Origin: Arsukibacterium perlucidum DSM 18276
GTDB taxonomy: Bacteria; Pseudomonadota; Gammaproteobacteria; Enterobacterales; Alteromonadaceae
Length of the DNA: 64,000 nucleotides
NCBI RefSeq assembly: GCF_000382165.1
Contig: NZ_KB907703.1
Location: 124,001 to 188,000 of the forward strand
Direction: 5' to 3'
In this document: piece after piece, positions 29,832 through 38,322 of the stretch
Numbering within the stretch: the stretch's first letter is position 1
Layout of the letters: each line of letters starts with the position of its first letter
The notes under the pieces: generated by a model
Told to the model about the DNA's origin: nothing
What the model saw: only the letters and a program-made list of their open reading frames with translations
Database searches by the model: none
Position numbers and translations under genes: made by a program

Positions 29832-30656
29832 ATGTCTGAATTAAAAAGCATTATCGAAAATGCATTCGAGCTTCGTGCCGATATTACCCCAAGCACTGTT
29901 GCACCAGACGTTAAACAAGCGGTGCAGCAGGTAATAGCGCTGCTTGACAGCGGCCAGGCGCGGGTTGCTGAAAAAATTGCCGGCGAATGGGTGGTGCATC
30001 AATGGTTAAAAAAAGCCGTGTTGCTGTCTTTCCGGATCAACGATAATGTCGTGATGGACGGCGCTGAAAACCGTTTTTTTGATAAAGTACCAATGAAGTA
30101 TGCCAATTACACTGATGCACAATTCCGCGCTGATGGCGTGCGGGTGGTACCGCCAGCAGCGGCCCGCCAGGGCAGTTTCATCGGTAAAAACGTGGTACTG
30201 ATGCCCAGCTACGTAAATATTGGTGCCTATGTTGGCGAGGGCACTATGGTGGATACCTGGGCCACTGTCGGCAGCTGTGCCCAGATTGGTAAAAACGTTC
30301 ACCTATCAGGCGGCGTTGGCATTGGTGGCGTACTGGAGCCATTACAAGCCAACCCGACTATTATTGAAGATAACTGCTTTATCGGTGCCCGCTCTGAAGT
30401 AGTTGAAGGCGTAATTGTCGAAGAAGGCGCGGTGCTGTCGATGGGTGTGTATATCAGCCAGAGCACCAGGATTTATGACCGGGAAACCGGCGAAATAAGC
30501 TATGGCCGGGTACCTGCAGGTGCCGTGGTGGTGCCGGGCACCTTACCGTCTAAAGATGGCAGCCATAACCTGTATGCCGCTATCATCGTTAAGAAAGTGG
30601 ACGCCCAAACCCGCGCCAAAGTGGGTATTAATGCCCTGCTACGTAGCGTGGAATAG
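29832..30656 (+). CDS. dapD: 2,3,4,5-tetrahydropyridine-2,6-dicarboxylate N-succinyltransferase
   Basis: Lysine/diaminopimelate pathway acyltransferase, using succinyl-CoA. The 274 residues match E. coli DapD. The N-terminal helical domain starts [18 protein letters not shown], followed by a left-handed beta-helix with [39 protein letters not shown] and [17 protein letters not shown]. It follows glnD by 9 bp and ends at a strong terminator. Confidence 0.97.
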   Translation: MSELKSIIENAFELRADITPSTVAPDVKQAVQQVIALLDSGQARVAEKIAGEWVVHQWLKKAVLLSFRINDNVVMDGAENRFFDKVPMKYANYTDAQFRADGVRVVPPAAARQGSFIGKNVVLMPSYVNIGAYVGEGTMVDTWATVGSCAQIGKNVHLSGGVGIGGVLEPLQANPTIIEDNCFIGARSEVVEGVIVEEGAVLSMGVYISQSTRIYDRETGEISYGRVPAGAVVVPGTLPSKDGSHNLYAAIIVKKVDAQTRAKVGINALLRSVE

Positions 30657-30675
30657 CGTCAGCACATTAAAACAT

Positions 30676-30698
30676 AAAGGCAGCCCGAGCTGCCTTTT
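30676..30698. terminator. bidirectional terminator after dapD
   Basis: Stem AAAGGCAGC/GCTGCCTTT with loop CCGA, with T-rich sequence following on the plus strand and A-rich sequence before it. It should stop the map-glnD-dapD transcript and the convergent small gene. Confidence 0.8.
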
Positions 30699-30739
30699 GT
30701 GTTCTAAGCGTATTAACTATTACATTTAGCCAAATACGC

Positions 30740-30934
30740 TTAACCAAAGATCATAAGTATCGCAAAGCCGACCAATCCGGCGACAGCAAATATGCTGTAT
30801 TCAAGCCGTTTTTCAAAACATTTTTCTGTCCCGGCATCAGTCGGCACCAGTAGCGCCGAAATCAAACAAGTTAACCCTGTCAGTAAAAACAGTGTGGTTA
30901 AACCAAATATTAGCGCAGAGCCAAACATTGCCAT
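30740..30934 (-). CDS. small two-helix membrane protein, unrecognised
   Basis: A 64-residue protein with two hydrophobic stretches, FGLTTLFLLTGLTCLISALL (about 10-29) and YSIFAVAGLVGFAILMIF (about 46-63), separated by a charged loop TDAGTEKCFEKRLE. It looks like a small inner-membrane protein of the hairpin type. I do not recognise the family. The start ATG 30934 has a weak ribosome-binding site (AAGGGTG), and a GGCTC-rich context is absent. It lies convergent to dapD across the terminator, and its own 5' side has 253 bp without other genes. It could be a chance frame, but composition and hydrophobic pattern argue for a real gene. Confidence 0.55.
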   Translation of the reverse strand: MAMFGSALIFGLTTLFLLTGLTCLISALLVPTDAGTEKCFEKRLEYSIFAVAGLVGFAILMIFG

Positions 30935-31187
30935 TTTTTCACCCTTAGTTTATTACTCAGCCAATTGTGCCGCAACGCGACAAAAAACAGCGCGCATTCT
31001 AGCATAAAACAACAACGGTTAGGCCTATGGTCTTTGGTAGCAGTTTTGGCGACAGTCTTTGGCAACAACAATAGTCTGTGTCAGCCGTTATATTCTGTTA
31101 CTAAATAAATGGATCATTCAGCGCCCATCCGCTGGCAACCCTTTATACTGCCAGCAGTAATAATAGTTAGCAGCAGCTGGAGGACAA

Positions 31188-31949
31188 ATGCATTATTTCT
31201 TTCGGGGAGTAACATTAATGGCAACCAAAGGATTAAAGCGTTTTGTGCTGATCCCGCTGCTTATTAATTTACTGCTGTTCTCTGTCGCTTTTTATCTGCT
31301 GCTACAGCAAGTCAAAGCAATGATAGTTGCGGTACAACAGTACCTGCCGGCCTGGTTACACTGGCTGGAATACCTGCTTATTCCCCTTGGTGTGATGTCA
31401 TTAGTTATTGGTCTGGCCTACACTTTTACCATGGCGGCGAATTTTATCGCCGCACCTTTTAACGGTTTACTCAGTGAAAAAGTAGAAGCCCATCTAACCG
31501 GCAAACCGGCAGCCGAAGTGGCTGTTTCAGCTTTTATCAGAGACATGCCCCGCATGCTGGGCCGGGAATGGCAAAAATTACGTTATGCGCTGCCACGGGC
31601 CATTATCTTATTTGTGCTGTTTTTGTTTCTACCTGTTATAGGCCCGGTACTTTGGTTTCTGTTTACCAGCTGGCTGCTGGCTATTCAATATCTTGACTAT
31701 CCCTTTGATAACCACAGAATTGACTTTGACAGTATGCGTAGTCAACTGCGCCGTCAGCCTGTCAGTAGCTATAGTTTTGGCATTATGGTAAATATCGCCT
31801 GCATGATCCCGCTGTTTAACTTATTCGTTATGCCAATTGCTGTTTGCGGGGCAACTGCTATGTGGGTTGATAAACTGGCCCTGGAAAACGACCCGCAGCA
31901 GCAACTGCCGGGGCAGGCTCAGTATCGTAAACTCGACAAATACTGTTAA
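31188..31949 (+). CDS. cysZ: sulfate transporter CysZ
   Basis: High-affinity inner-membrane sulfate permease feeding cysteine synthesis. The 253 residues start HYFFRGVTLMATKGLKRFVLIPLLINLLLF, the CysZ hallmark of an F-R-G followed by G-L-R/K-R-F. The protein then has hydrophobic segments near 15-40, 65-95, 140-175 and 200-225. PFNGLLSEKVEAHLTGK and LDYPFDNHRIDF motifs are typical. GGAGGACAAATG supports the start. It is not next to other cys genes here; the following gene is an MgtC-type protein 14 bp downstream. Confidence 0.92.
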   Translation: MHYFFRGVTLMATKGLKRFVLIPLLINLLLFSVAFYLLLQQVKAMIVAVQQYLPAWLHWLEYLLIPLGVMSLVIGLAYTFTMAANFIAAPFNGLLSEKVEAHLTGKPAAEVAVSAFIRDMPRMLGREWQKLRYALPRAIILFVLFLFLPVIGPVLWFLFTSWLLAIQYLDYPFDNHRIDFDSMRSQLRRQPVSSYSFGIMVNIACMIPLFNLFVMPIAVCGATAMWVDKLALENDPQQQLPGQAQYRKLDKYC

Positions 31950-31963
31950 GAGCAACTACCTAC

Positions 31964-33253
31964 ATGAATGCATTTGATTTTGAACTGGTCCAAAAATTTC
32001 TGATTGCTTTGCTGCTCGGAGCGCTGGTAGGCATGGAGCGCGAAAAAAGCCGGCGCAATGATCAACAAGGCAGTTTTGGTGGCTTACGTACTTTTATTCT
32101 GGTCGCTCAGGCCGGCGCCATTTCCGCCTGGCTTTCAATACATCTGCAGTCGCCTTGGCTGTTTATTATTATAGTGCTTCTTGTTGGCGTGGTGGCAAGC
32201 GTGGCATTTATTATGGAAAACCGCCGTCTCACCGGCTTCCGGGGTTTAACCAGTGAAATAACTGCCATTACTGTCTGCCTGCTGGGTGGCGCGGTAATGT
32301 ATGGCTATACTGAGCTGGCGGTAATGCTGGGTATTTTAACGTCAGCTATTCTGACGTTTAAACAGCCACTGCATGGTCTGGTTGATAAAATTGGCAATGA
32401 TGACTTATACGCCATTATGAAGTTGTTAATAGCCAGCTTTATCGTGCTGCCTTTGCTGCCAAATGAGCCTGTTGATCCCTGGCAGGCGCTAAATCTGTAC
32501 CGACTCTGGTTATTGGTAGTATTAATATCTGCAATGTCGCTGCTGGGCTATGTTGCGGTGCGCTGGTTGGGTGCGGCGCATGGTGCAGTTGTTACCGGCA
32601 TAACGGGTGGCCTGGCATCTTCTACCGCAACCACCCTCAGTTTTGCCAGAAACAGTAAAACTGAGGCAGGCAACCTGGCAGCAAACACCCAGGCGACCGG
32701 AATTTTACTCGCCTGGCTGGTTATGTTTATCAGGGTGTTAGTGACCATAACCATAGTGTTCAAGCCACTGCTACCCTTGCTGTTAATACCGTTTAGCGCA
32801 ATGGCAGCAACAAGCGCGGCATTGGCTGGTATTTATTACTGGCGGGGCAGTAAATACTCTGATGATCCGAAGCAAAGTGAAGTTACCGTTAAAAATCCTT
32901 TTAGCCTGCTTGCCGCCATTAAATTTGGCCTGTTATTCGCCACAGTATTACTGCTGGTAAAATTTGTTCAGTTATACACTCCCAGTGAAACCCTTTATTT
33001 ACTGGCAGCTGTTGCCGGTTTAACAGATGTAGATGCCATTACCCTGTCTATTGCAGATTATGCCCGGTCAGCCAATACTGGCCTTACTCTGGCAGCAGGT
33101 GCAATAACCGTGGCAGCATTAAGCAATACCCTGGTGAAATGTGGCATGGTGCTGCTGTTAGGTAGCAAGCTATTGGCAAAAAAACTTATCCCGGCCACAG
33201 TTCTTATTGTTGCCAGTGGCGGCATTAGTATAGGCTTGCTCAGCTATTTTTAA
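31964..33253 (+). CDS. MgtC/SapB and DUF4010 family membrane protein
   Basis: A 429-residue polytopic membrane protein. The first about 140 residues have the MgtC features GALVGMEREKSRRN, GSFGGLRTFILVA and a GFRGLTSEITA segment. The rest is a DUF4010 module with GGLASSTATTLSFARNSKT and GLTDVDAITLSIADYA, motifs shared by this two-part family. Transport or signalling role is unknown; MgtC in Salmonella modulates ATP synthase and virulence at low magnesium, but this family is distinct. It probably forms a pair with cysZ. The end overlaps the convergent yqcA gene by 14 bp. Confidence 0.85.
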   Translation: MNAFDFELVQKFLIALLLGALVGMEREKSRRNDQQGSFGGLRTFILVAQAGAISAWLSIHLQSPWLFIIIVLLVGVVASVAFIMENRRLTGFRGLTSEITAITVCLLGGAVMYGYTELAVMLGILTSAILTFKQPLHGLVDKIGNDDLYAIMKLLIASFIVLPLLPNEPVDPWQALNLYRLWLLVVLISAMSLLGYVAVRWLGAAHGAVVTGITGGLASSTATTLSFARNSKTEAGNLAANTQATGILLAWLVMFIRVLVTITIVFKPLLPLLLIPFSAMAATSAALAGIYYWRGSKYSDDPKQSEVTVKNPFSLLAAIKFGLLFATVLLLVKFVQLYTPSETLYLLAAVAGLTDVDAITLSIADYARSANTGLTLAAGAITVAALSNTLVKCGMVLLLGSKLLAKKLIPATVLIVASGGISIGLLSYF

Positions 33254-33686
33254 ACTGCTGTTCTAACCAGGGTAGCGCCAGCGTTTCCGGCTCTAGTGTT
33301 TCGCAGGCGTCAATCCGCAACATCGGCGCCAGCTCAGTGCCCTGAATTTCTGCCAATAGCTCCTGCAGCTGTTCTCCGGCACCACAATACGTCTCGTAGC
33401 TGCTATCCCCCAGCGCGATCACTGCAAACTGTTTACCATTAAGCAACGGGAAACGGTTCTTAACCTCAAGATAAAATGGCAGTAAGTTATCAGGAATATC
33501 CCCCTGACCGGTAGTGGACGTGATAACCAACCAGACCTTTGCATCGAATGCCAGTACTTCATCCAGCACCGGCTCCTCGTATAACATCACCTCATACCCC
33601 AGGCCGGCTAACAGCGACTGCGCCTGCTCGGCAACATATTGTGCGCCACCGTATACAGAACCCACAATCAGAGCGATTTTTGCCAT
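33240..33686 (-). CDS. yqcA: flavodoxin, YqcA/MioC type
   Basis: A 148-residue flavodoxin binding FMN. Its phosphate loop is ALIVGSVYGGAQYVAEQA (residues about 5-22), with TSTTGQGDIPDNLLP and VIALGDSSYETYCGAGEQ as the FMN-contacting loops. It matches E. coli YqcA closely in length and motifs. GGAGGAAAAATG is a very good ribosome-binding site and lies within the end of truC (19-bp overlap). Gene order yqcC-truC-yqcA is as in E. coli. The redox partner is not known for this family. Confidence 0.9.
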   Translation of the reverse strand: MAKIALIVGSVYGGAQYVAEQAQSLLAGLGYEVMLYEEPVLDEVLAFDAKVWLVITSTTGQGDIPDNLLPFYLEVKNRFPLLNGKQFAVIALGDSSYETYCGAGEQLQELLAEIQGTELAPMLRIDACETLEPETLALPWLEQQFKNS

Positions 33687-34480
33687 TTTTCCTCCAGAAA
33701 GAGTGCAGCGAATTGCTGCTGATAATAACGTTCATCCACCGGCCAACCAAACTGGCCAAACAACGGTTCAAGTTCGTTCAGACCGGCAGAAAATACTAAA
33801 GTTTCCTCAGTTACCGGATGTGGCAACTGCAGCTGTTTTGCTACTAACAGTAAACGCCGGCAATTAAAATGCTGTTTAAACAAGGCATTATGTTTGCCAT
33901 CGCCATGGCTGGTATCGCCAACAATAGGATAACGTAAATGCGCCAGGTGCCGGCGCAACTGATGCTTACGACCGGTCAGAGGCTGTAATGCCACTAATGA
34001 ATAACGGGCAGCCGGATATTTACTGACAGGTATCGGCAGTTCCACCTGCTGTAACGGCTGATACCGGGTGCTTGCTTGCTGCGGCTCTTTATCGGTACGG
34101 CTGAACTTGTCGGCAATTTTATCCAGCTGTTCTTTTAACGGATAGTCTAACTGGCCACCTGCCGGCAAGAAGCCCCTTACAACTGCCAGATAAAATTTAC
34201 GCCACTGTTGCTGCTCCTGTTGCTGTCCGAGCAATCTGGCAACATCGCTCGATAGAGCAAATACCAATACGCCTGAGGTCGGACGATCCAGCCGGTGTAC
34301 CGGAAAAACATGCTTCCCCAGCATATCACGCAAGGTTTGCATCACAAAAACGGTTTCATGTTTATCCAGAAACGAGCGGTGTACCAGCATGCCACTGGGC
34401 TTATCCACAGCAACCAGATATTGATCCTGATAAAGGATCTTCAGCGGCTCTGCCAGTACAAAAGGCTGAGCTGAACTCAT
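33668..34480 (-). CDS. truC: tRNA pseudouridine(65) synthase TruC
   Basis: RluA-family pseudouridine synthase that modifies U65 of several tRNAs. The 270-residue protein has the catalytic motif HRLDRPTSGVLVFA with the essential aspartate, the start LKILYQDQYLVAVDKPSGMLVH, and TGRKHQLRRHLAHLRYPIVGD typical of the clade. Neighbouring yqcC and yqcA identify it as TruC rather than RluA or RluC. The start overlaps the yqcC stop by four bases. Confidence 0.93.
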   Translation of the reverse strand: MSSAQPFVLAEPLKILYQDQYLVAVDKPSGMLVHRSFLDKHETVFVMQTLRDMLGKHVFPVHRLDRPTSGVLVFALSSDVARLLGQQQEQQQWRKFYLAVVRGFLPAGGQLDYPLKEQLDKIADKFSRTDKEPQQASTRYQPLQQVELPIPVSKYPAARYSLVALQPLTGRKHQLRRHLAHLRYPIVGDTSHGDGKHNALFKQHFNCRRLLLVAKQLQLPHPVTEETLVFSAGLNELEPLFGQFGWPVDERYYQQQFAALFLEEKWQKSL

Positions 34481-34797
34481 ACCTCCCCCGACAGGGTAAT
34501 ATCAATTCGCTTAATAAGTTGCAGTAAAGGCTGCAGACGCGCCCCGTGCGCTTTAAACGCTTCTTCAGCATAGGGCAGCACACTGATTTTCGCGGGTAAT
34601 GGTTGTCTGGCCCGGAGCAATGCTGTAAGCCTTGGCAAAAGCACGAATTGTAACCACTGCTCCAGGCGCAATGTATCGCAGCAAAAGGGCATTTTGCTGG
34701 CCATAGCTAATGTATCCGGTGGCTGATAGCTCCACAACTGCTGCTGCTTTAACTCGGTTTCAAGCTGAACAAGTAAAGATATTACCGCATCTGACAT
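34477..34797 (-). CDS. yqcC: YqcC family protein
   Basis: A 106-residue protein matching E. coli YqcC in LRLEQWLQFVLLPRLTALL, then QPLPAKISVLPYAEEAF. It is predicted to be a small all-helical cytoplasmic protein (Pfam DUF446). No function is established. It is translationally coupled to truC, suggesting a link to tRNA modification, which is inference. Confidence 0.9.
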   Translation of the reverse strand: MSDAVISLLVQLETELKQQQLWSYQPPDTLAMASKMPFCCDTLRLEQWLQFVLLPRLTALLRARQPLPAKISVLPYAEEAFKAHGARLQPLLQLIKRIDITLSGEV

Positions 34798-34906
34798 AAG
34801 GACCTCGTTGCAAGAGGTCTAGTTTACCACAAGCATTAACGCCGGCCAGCCCTTGTAAAACTGCAATTTCACCAGCATTATCAACTAATAGTTTTGGGAG
34901 AAGTAT

Positions 34907-35203
34907 ATGGGTCCGGTTTTACTATTGCTGTTGATCAGCACGATTTGTTATTTGTTCTGGATGCAACGCAAGCAGGATGAGCGCGCACGGATGCTGGCGA
35001 AGCAGCTTTGCCAACAGCAACAACTACAAATGCTGGACTGTGGCCGCGACGGCCATAGCTTTCGCCGAATTAATGGCCGGCTCCGATTTATAACGGAGTA
35101 TCAGGTCGATTTCAGTGCTGATGGTGAGAGCCGATACCCGGCCGAACTGCTGTTAAATGGCATGCGGCTGGCTGCATTTAATCTGCCGGCGCACCGGATC
35201 TAA
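34907..35203 (+). CDS. DUF3301 domain-containing protein
   Basis: A 98-residue protein with an N-terminal hydrophobic segment (VLLLLLISTICYLFWM) anchoring a short cytoplasmic domain. Features typical of the DUF3301 family are ARMLAKQLCQQQQLQMLDCG and LRFITEYQVDFSADGESRY, followed by an aliphatic strand. GGGAGAAGTATATG is a good start. Its end overlaps the convergent Mpo1-like gene by four bases. Function unknown. Confidence 0.8.
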   Translation: MGPVLLLLLISTICYLFWMQRKQDERARMLAKQLCQQQQLQMLDCGRDGHSFRRINGRLRFITEYQVDFSADGESRYPAELLLNGMRLAAFNLPAHRI

Positions 35204-35517
35204 GCAGGCGGCATTTTATGCTTCAGCTGACCGGTTAAAAAGTCTTTCAGCATAACCCAGTCTGCTGCCAGGCTATAAAACGGATACTTAAAAGTGGCGG
35301 GTTTGTTGTGCTCAAACATAAAATGTCCTAACCAGGCAAAACCATAGCCAATAAAAGGTAACAGCCATAACCAGCGCCATTGCTGACTGAATATTGCAAA
35401 AATAAGTACGGCAATAACCAGGCTACTGCCGATGTAATGCAATGATCGGCAAAGCGGGTTGCGATGTTCGCTCAGATAGTAAGGATAGAACTCCTGAAAG
35501 CTGTTAAAGCGTGACAT
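35200..35517 (-). CDS. Mpo1-like (DUF962) membrane protein
   Basis: A 105-residue inner-membrane protein of the Mpo1/DUF962 family; yeast Mpo1 is an iron-dependent dioxygenase of 2-hydroxy fatty acids. The hallmark histidines occur in LSEHRNPLCRSLHYIGSS (about 15-32) and WLGHFMFEHNKPATF (about 62-76), separated by hydrophobic segments. The bacterial substrate is not established. It lies 19 bp downstream of the acetyltransferase gene. Confidence 0.85.
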   Translation of the reverse strand: MSRFNSFQEFYPYYLSEHRNPLCRSLHYIGSSLVIAVLIFAIFSQQWRWLWLLPFIGYGFAWLGHFMFEHNKPATFKYPFYSLAADWVMLKDFLTGQLKHKMPPA

Positions 35518-35536
35518 ACTGCGGTCCCCTCTGTAC

Positions 35537-36196
35537 TTATACCTGTGCGGCCTGACTTTGCCGTGGCCGGAACATCAGGCTGCCACTAACAGTACCAAAA
35601 GCCAGCTCAGTCACCTTCTGATACTGATCGTCGGCAAAAAATGGCTGATACTTAGCAAGGGTAACAAAAACCCCCACCCCACTCGAACTGCTATCCTGAT
35701 CAACGATGCTGTCAACGGCGTGAATTAAATAATGGCCAAGGCCTAGATGTTGATACTTTGGTGATACAGCAATAAAAGCCAGCATATGATAGCGCTCACA
35801 AGGCATTGCAGCGTGAATGCGTTGCTCTTTTTCCAGCATTTGCCGGGTAGAGACAAACCCCGCGGTTAATAACATTTTTAACCGCCAGTGCCATAGCCGG
35901 TTGCAGCCAATGCCAGAATCCGGACCAATAACGCAGGCAACCCCTAACAATTGTTCGCCATGAAACAAGCCTACCAGCGGCTGCTGAGCCTGCCAGAAAG
36001 TATTAAGCTCTTCGCGGATGGCTGAGCGTAATCGTTGTTCGTAATCAGGCGTATCTCCGCGAAAAATGGCTAAAAAAAGTGGGTCATCGTAGTATGACTG
36101 ATAAAGAAGTGATGCTGCCAGTTTAAGCTCTTCGCCGTTTAATAAAGCGGCTTTAAGTTGCTCAGGATTAAAGTTATTCATTATTGCCGTCATCAC
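35537..36196 (-). CDS. GNAT family N-acetyltransferase
   Basis: A 219-residue acetyl-CoA-dependent acyltransferase. The core acetyl-CoA-binding motif is FIAVSPKYQHLGLGHYLIHA (about 141-160), with the Q-x-x-G-x-G pyrophosphate loop. An N-terminal helical region carries SYYDDPLFLAIF, a form common in GNATs that resemble small aminoglycoside- or polyamine-type enzymes, but the substrate is unknown. The start could be GTG 36196, ATG 36193 or ATG 36181. It may be co-transcribed with the Mpo1-like gene. Confidence 0.78.
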   Translation of the reverse strand: MMTAIMNNFNPEQLKAALLNGEELKLAASLLYQSYYDDPLFLAIFRGDTPDYEQRLRSAIREELNTFWQAQQPLVGLFHGEQLLGVACVIGPDSGIGCNRLWHWRLKMLLTAGFVSTRQMLEKEQRIHAAMPCERYHMLAFIAVSPKYQHLGLGHYLIHAVDSIVDQDSSSSGVGVFVTLAKYQPFFADDQYQKVTELAFGTVSGSLMFRPRQSQAAQV

Positions 36197-36376
36197 TTAT
36201 TCTCTTATTGTTGTTTTTTCAATCACAATAACAGCGACCACAGCAGTTGCCAAGCGCCTTTTCAACATCGGCATGGCCGATATATTAGGCTTATTCGCCA
36301 GCACTGACTATGCTTGTAGTTATCGAGCAATTACTGACGGTAAATCGTTGAGCCTGTAACGGATAAGGAGTGATGA

Positions 36377-36604
36377 ATGGGCACGTCGACCCACAATATG
36401 AGTAATTTGTTTATGCAACTGGGGCTGGCAAGTAAGCCGGAAGATATTAGAAATTTCATCAGTCAACACAAGCTGGCTGGTCATGTCTCCCTTGCTGATG
36501 CGCCATTCTGGAATCAGGCACAAGCCAGTTTTATCCGGGAATCACTTAAACAAGATGCTGACTGGGCAGAAATCATTGATGAGCTCAACACCCAATTGCG
36601 CTGA
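36377..36604 (+). CDS. DUF2789 family protein
   Basis: A 75-residue protein with the DUF2789 pattern: MSNLFMQLGLASKPEDIRNF, LADAPFWNQAQASFIRESL and a terminal DWAEIIDELNTQLR. It is a small soluble helical protein of unknown function, widespread in gammaproteobacteria. AAGGAG lies seven bases before ATG 36377; an out-of-frame ATG at 36373 is not used. Confidence 0.88.
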   Translation: MGTSTHNMSNLFMQLGLASKPEDIRNFISQHKLAGHVSLADAPFWNQAQASFIRESLKQDADWAEIIDELNTQLR

Positions 36605-36641
36605 CTATCGCTAGCGCAACCGGGTTTACAACCGAAATGAA

Positions 36642-37013
36642 TTATAATTGCTGGTAGGCTTTATCACCCCAGCTGTGCAGCTGACCATTAATAAAAACCA
36701 GAGGTGTACATTCATCTTTGGTAGTTTTACCATCACTGCGTTTATGCTGAGTGCGATAAAACAGCACCTGCACTTGTTGCTGATCTTTTACCAGAAATTC
36801 GGTAAAGTCCGGGGTACCCAGCAACGATATCACGTCATTGAAGGCAATGCCGGGTTGAAACTGATTAATCTGAGCCAGATTTTGTTGCTGTGTTGCTCGC
36901 CACTGATTGTCAGCACCATCTAACTTTTCGTAGTCTTTATCACCAATTGCCACCACACAACCAGTTAACAGACCAGTTACTGCCAGCAAGCCCAGGGTTC
37001 TGATTATCATCAT
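36642..37013 (-). CDS. DUF3192 family lipoprotein
   Basis: A 123-residue predicted lipoprotein with signal peptide TLGLLAVTGLLTGC; the cysteine at residue 19 is the lipobox. The DUF3192 core follows: SLLGTPDFTEFL, YRTQHKRSDGKTTKDECTPL and VFINGQLHSWGD. A membrane-anchored paralogue is encoded at 43975, with the same C-x-x-L-x-F-I-N pattern. The domain recalls the small outer-membrane assembly protein folds (SmpA/BamE-like), but I infer no function from that. Confidence 0.85.
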   Translation of the reverse strand: MMIIRTLGLLAVTGLLTGCVVAIGDKDYEKLDGADNQWRATQQQNLAQINQFQPGIAFNDVISLLGTPDFTEFLVKDQQQVQVLFYRTQHKRSDGKTTKDECTPLVFINGQLHSWGDKAYQQL

Positions 37014-37061
37014 ATTACTCCGTTAATGTTTATTTTATATTAGCGCTGTATTTTGTTTATG

Positions 37062-37136
37062 TAGCACAGGCTGAGCGGCCTGATACTTCATCAGCTTTCT
37101 GTTTGTCTAGCACAGGCTGAGCCGCCTGATACTTCA
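37062..37136. repeat. 29-bp imperfect direct repeat, two copies
   Basis: The sequence TAGCACAGGCTGAGCGGCC plus TGATACTTCA (37062-37090) recurs at 37108-37136 with a single change (GCG to GCC). The copies are 46 bp apart start to start, in an otherwise A+T-rich gap between two divergent genes (37014-37265). No gene is visible here. They could be operator or phase-related repeats, or a local duplication. Confidence 0.7.
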
Positions 37137-37265
37137 CTAACTTTAGCAAATTCAATACCAACTTTATTTAATATATAAATCAATTAATTAGCGTCAAAGC
37201 ACTATCTATCAGTTTAGTCTGATGCTAAATTTAACCAAATAATAGTCAAAACTAAGCAAAAATTA

Positions 37266-37559
37266 ATGAGCTCGACACTCGATTTGTTACATCAAACTGC
37301 GGCCCGATTACGTCAGGAAGGTAAAACACCCAGCCTGGCTTTATTTAAAGCTCGCTTAGGTGGCCAGCTAACCGCCCCGGCGCTATTTTCGGCCTATCAG
37401 CAGTGGCGCAACCAGTTGCCCGCAGAAGCTGGCCAGCAGATGCAGGAAAATGAAGCGGAAATTCCGGTACCAGCCACTGCTAATGAGCAATTGCAGCGGA
37501 TTGAAACTAAACTGGATAAAATTCTTGCTCTGCTGGAACAGCGAAATGTATCTGGCTGA
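37266..37559 (+). CDS. small protein of unknown function, HTH-like N-terminus
   Basis: A 97-residue protein. The N-terminal part, TPSLALFKARLGGQLTAPAL followed by SAYQQWR, resembles the helix-turn-helix of KfrA-like proteins (a helix, a GG turn, then a recognition-like helix). The C-terminal ANEQLQRIETKLDKILALLE is a short coiled coil. This suggests a small dimeric DNA-binding protein, as inference. Ribosome-binding site is poor. Its end overlaps the start of the Zn-ribbon gene by 14 bp, so the two are co-translated. Confidence 0.6.
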   Translation: MSSTLDLLHQTAARLRQEGKTPSLALFKARLGGQLTAPALFSAYQQWRNQLPAEAGQQMQENEAEIPVPATANEQLQRIETKLDKILALLEQRNVSG

Positions 37560-38322
37560 ATTGAAGTTTAAAGTTATCGCTGATACCAGTTTCAGCCGCG
37601 CCGAGGCAGCTATTCGGGCCTTTAGTGAGGCGCTTATTTTTAATGGCAATATCCTCGGCCGGGAATTGCCAACAGCCTGGCAACAGGATCGTTTTAGCAG
37701 CCGGCTGGTTATCCCGGCACCTGACGCCCTGCAGCGTGCTCACTTAAGCTCACGGGCGCAGCAAGCGGAACAACAACTGATGGCTGCAGGGCTGGGCTAC
37801 CCTCAGTTACAGGTGCTGGGAATGGATATTATGTCGCAGCACAGCAGTAACAGCGCGGCAGAAGCATTAGTACTGTTTACCACTTTTAATGACAACTGCT
37901 CGCCACTGCGCAACCTGGCAGATCTGGCACCGGTGCCTCTTTACCAGTTAAAACCGGCCAAAGGTGGTGATCATGAGAGCCTGATCCGCTGGCAAATACA
38001 ATTTCAGGCGCTGGATGAAGTACAACAACAACAAAGCCGGGTATTAAAGAAAACGGCTGAAAACAGCCTGCAACAATATCATAGCGCACTGAACCAGCAA
38101 GGCAGGCAACTGGCTGGCAATTTAAGCCGCGGCAATGGGCTTCCTGTATATTATGCATTATACAGTGGCAGCAGCAAAAACTGTGCTGCCGAAGCAACTA
38201 AGCCCTGTCCCGGCTGCGGTGATAACTGGCGCCGGGCTCAACCATTATTGGCAATATTTGATTTTAAATGTGATAACTGCCGTTTGCTCAGTAATATTGC
38301 CTGGGAATGTCAGACGCCCTGA
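37546..38322 (+). CDS. Zn-ribbon-containing protein (DUF2310)
   Basis: A 258-residue cytoplasmic protein. The C-terminal half has a zinc ribbon: a CPGCG pair (in ATKPCPGCGDNWRRA) and a CDNC pair (in FDFKCDNCRLLSN). The N-terminal region is typical of the DUF2310 family, annotated as possibly nucleic-acid binding. I start at ATG 37546 (MYLAELKFKVIADTSF), because the longer frame from 37450 has no family match and runs inside the upstream gene. Convergent with syd by 13 bp. Function unknown. Confidence 0.85.
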   Translation: MYLAELKFKVIADTSFSRAEAAIRAFSEALIFNGNILGRELPTAWQQDRFSSRLVIPAPDALQRAHLSSRAQQAEQQLMAAGLGYPQLQVLGMDIMSQHSSNSAAEALVLFTTFNDNCSPLRNLADLAPVPLYQLKPAKGGDHESLIRWQIQFQALDEVQQQQSRVLKKTAENSLQQYHSALNQQGRQLAGNLSRGNGLPVYYALYSGSSKNCAAEATKPCPGCGDNWRRAQPLLAIFDFKCDNCRLLSNIAWECQTP

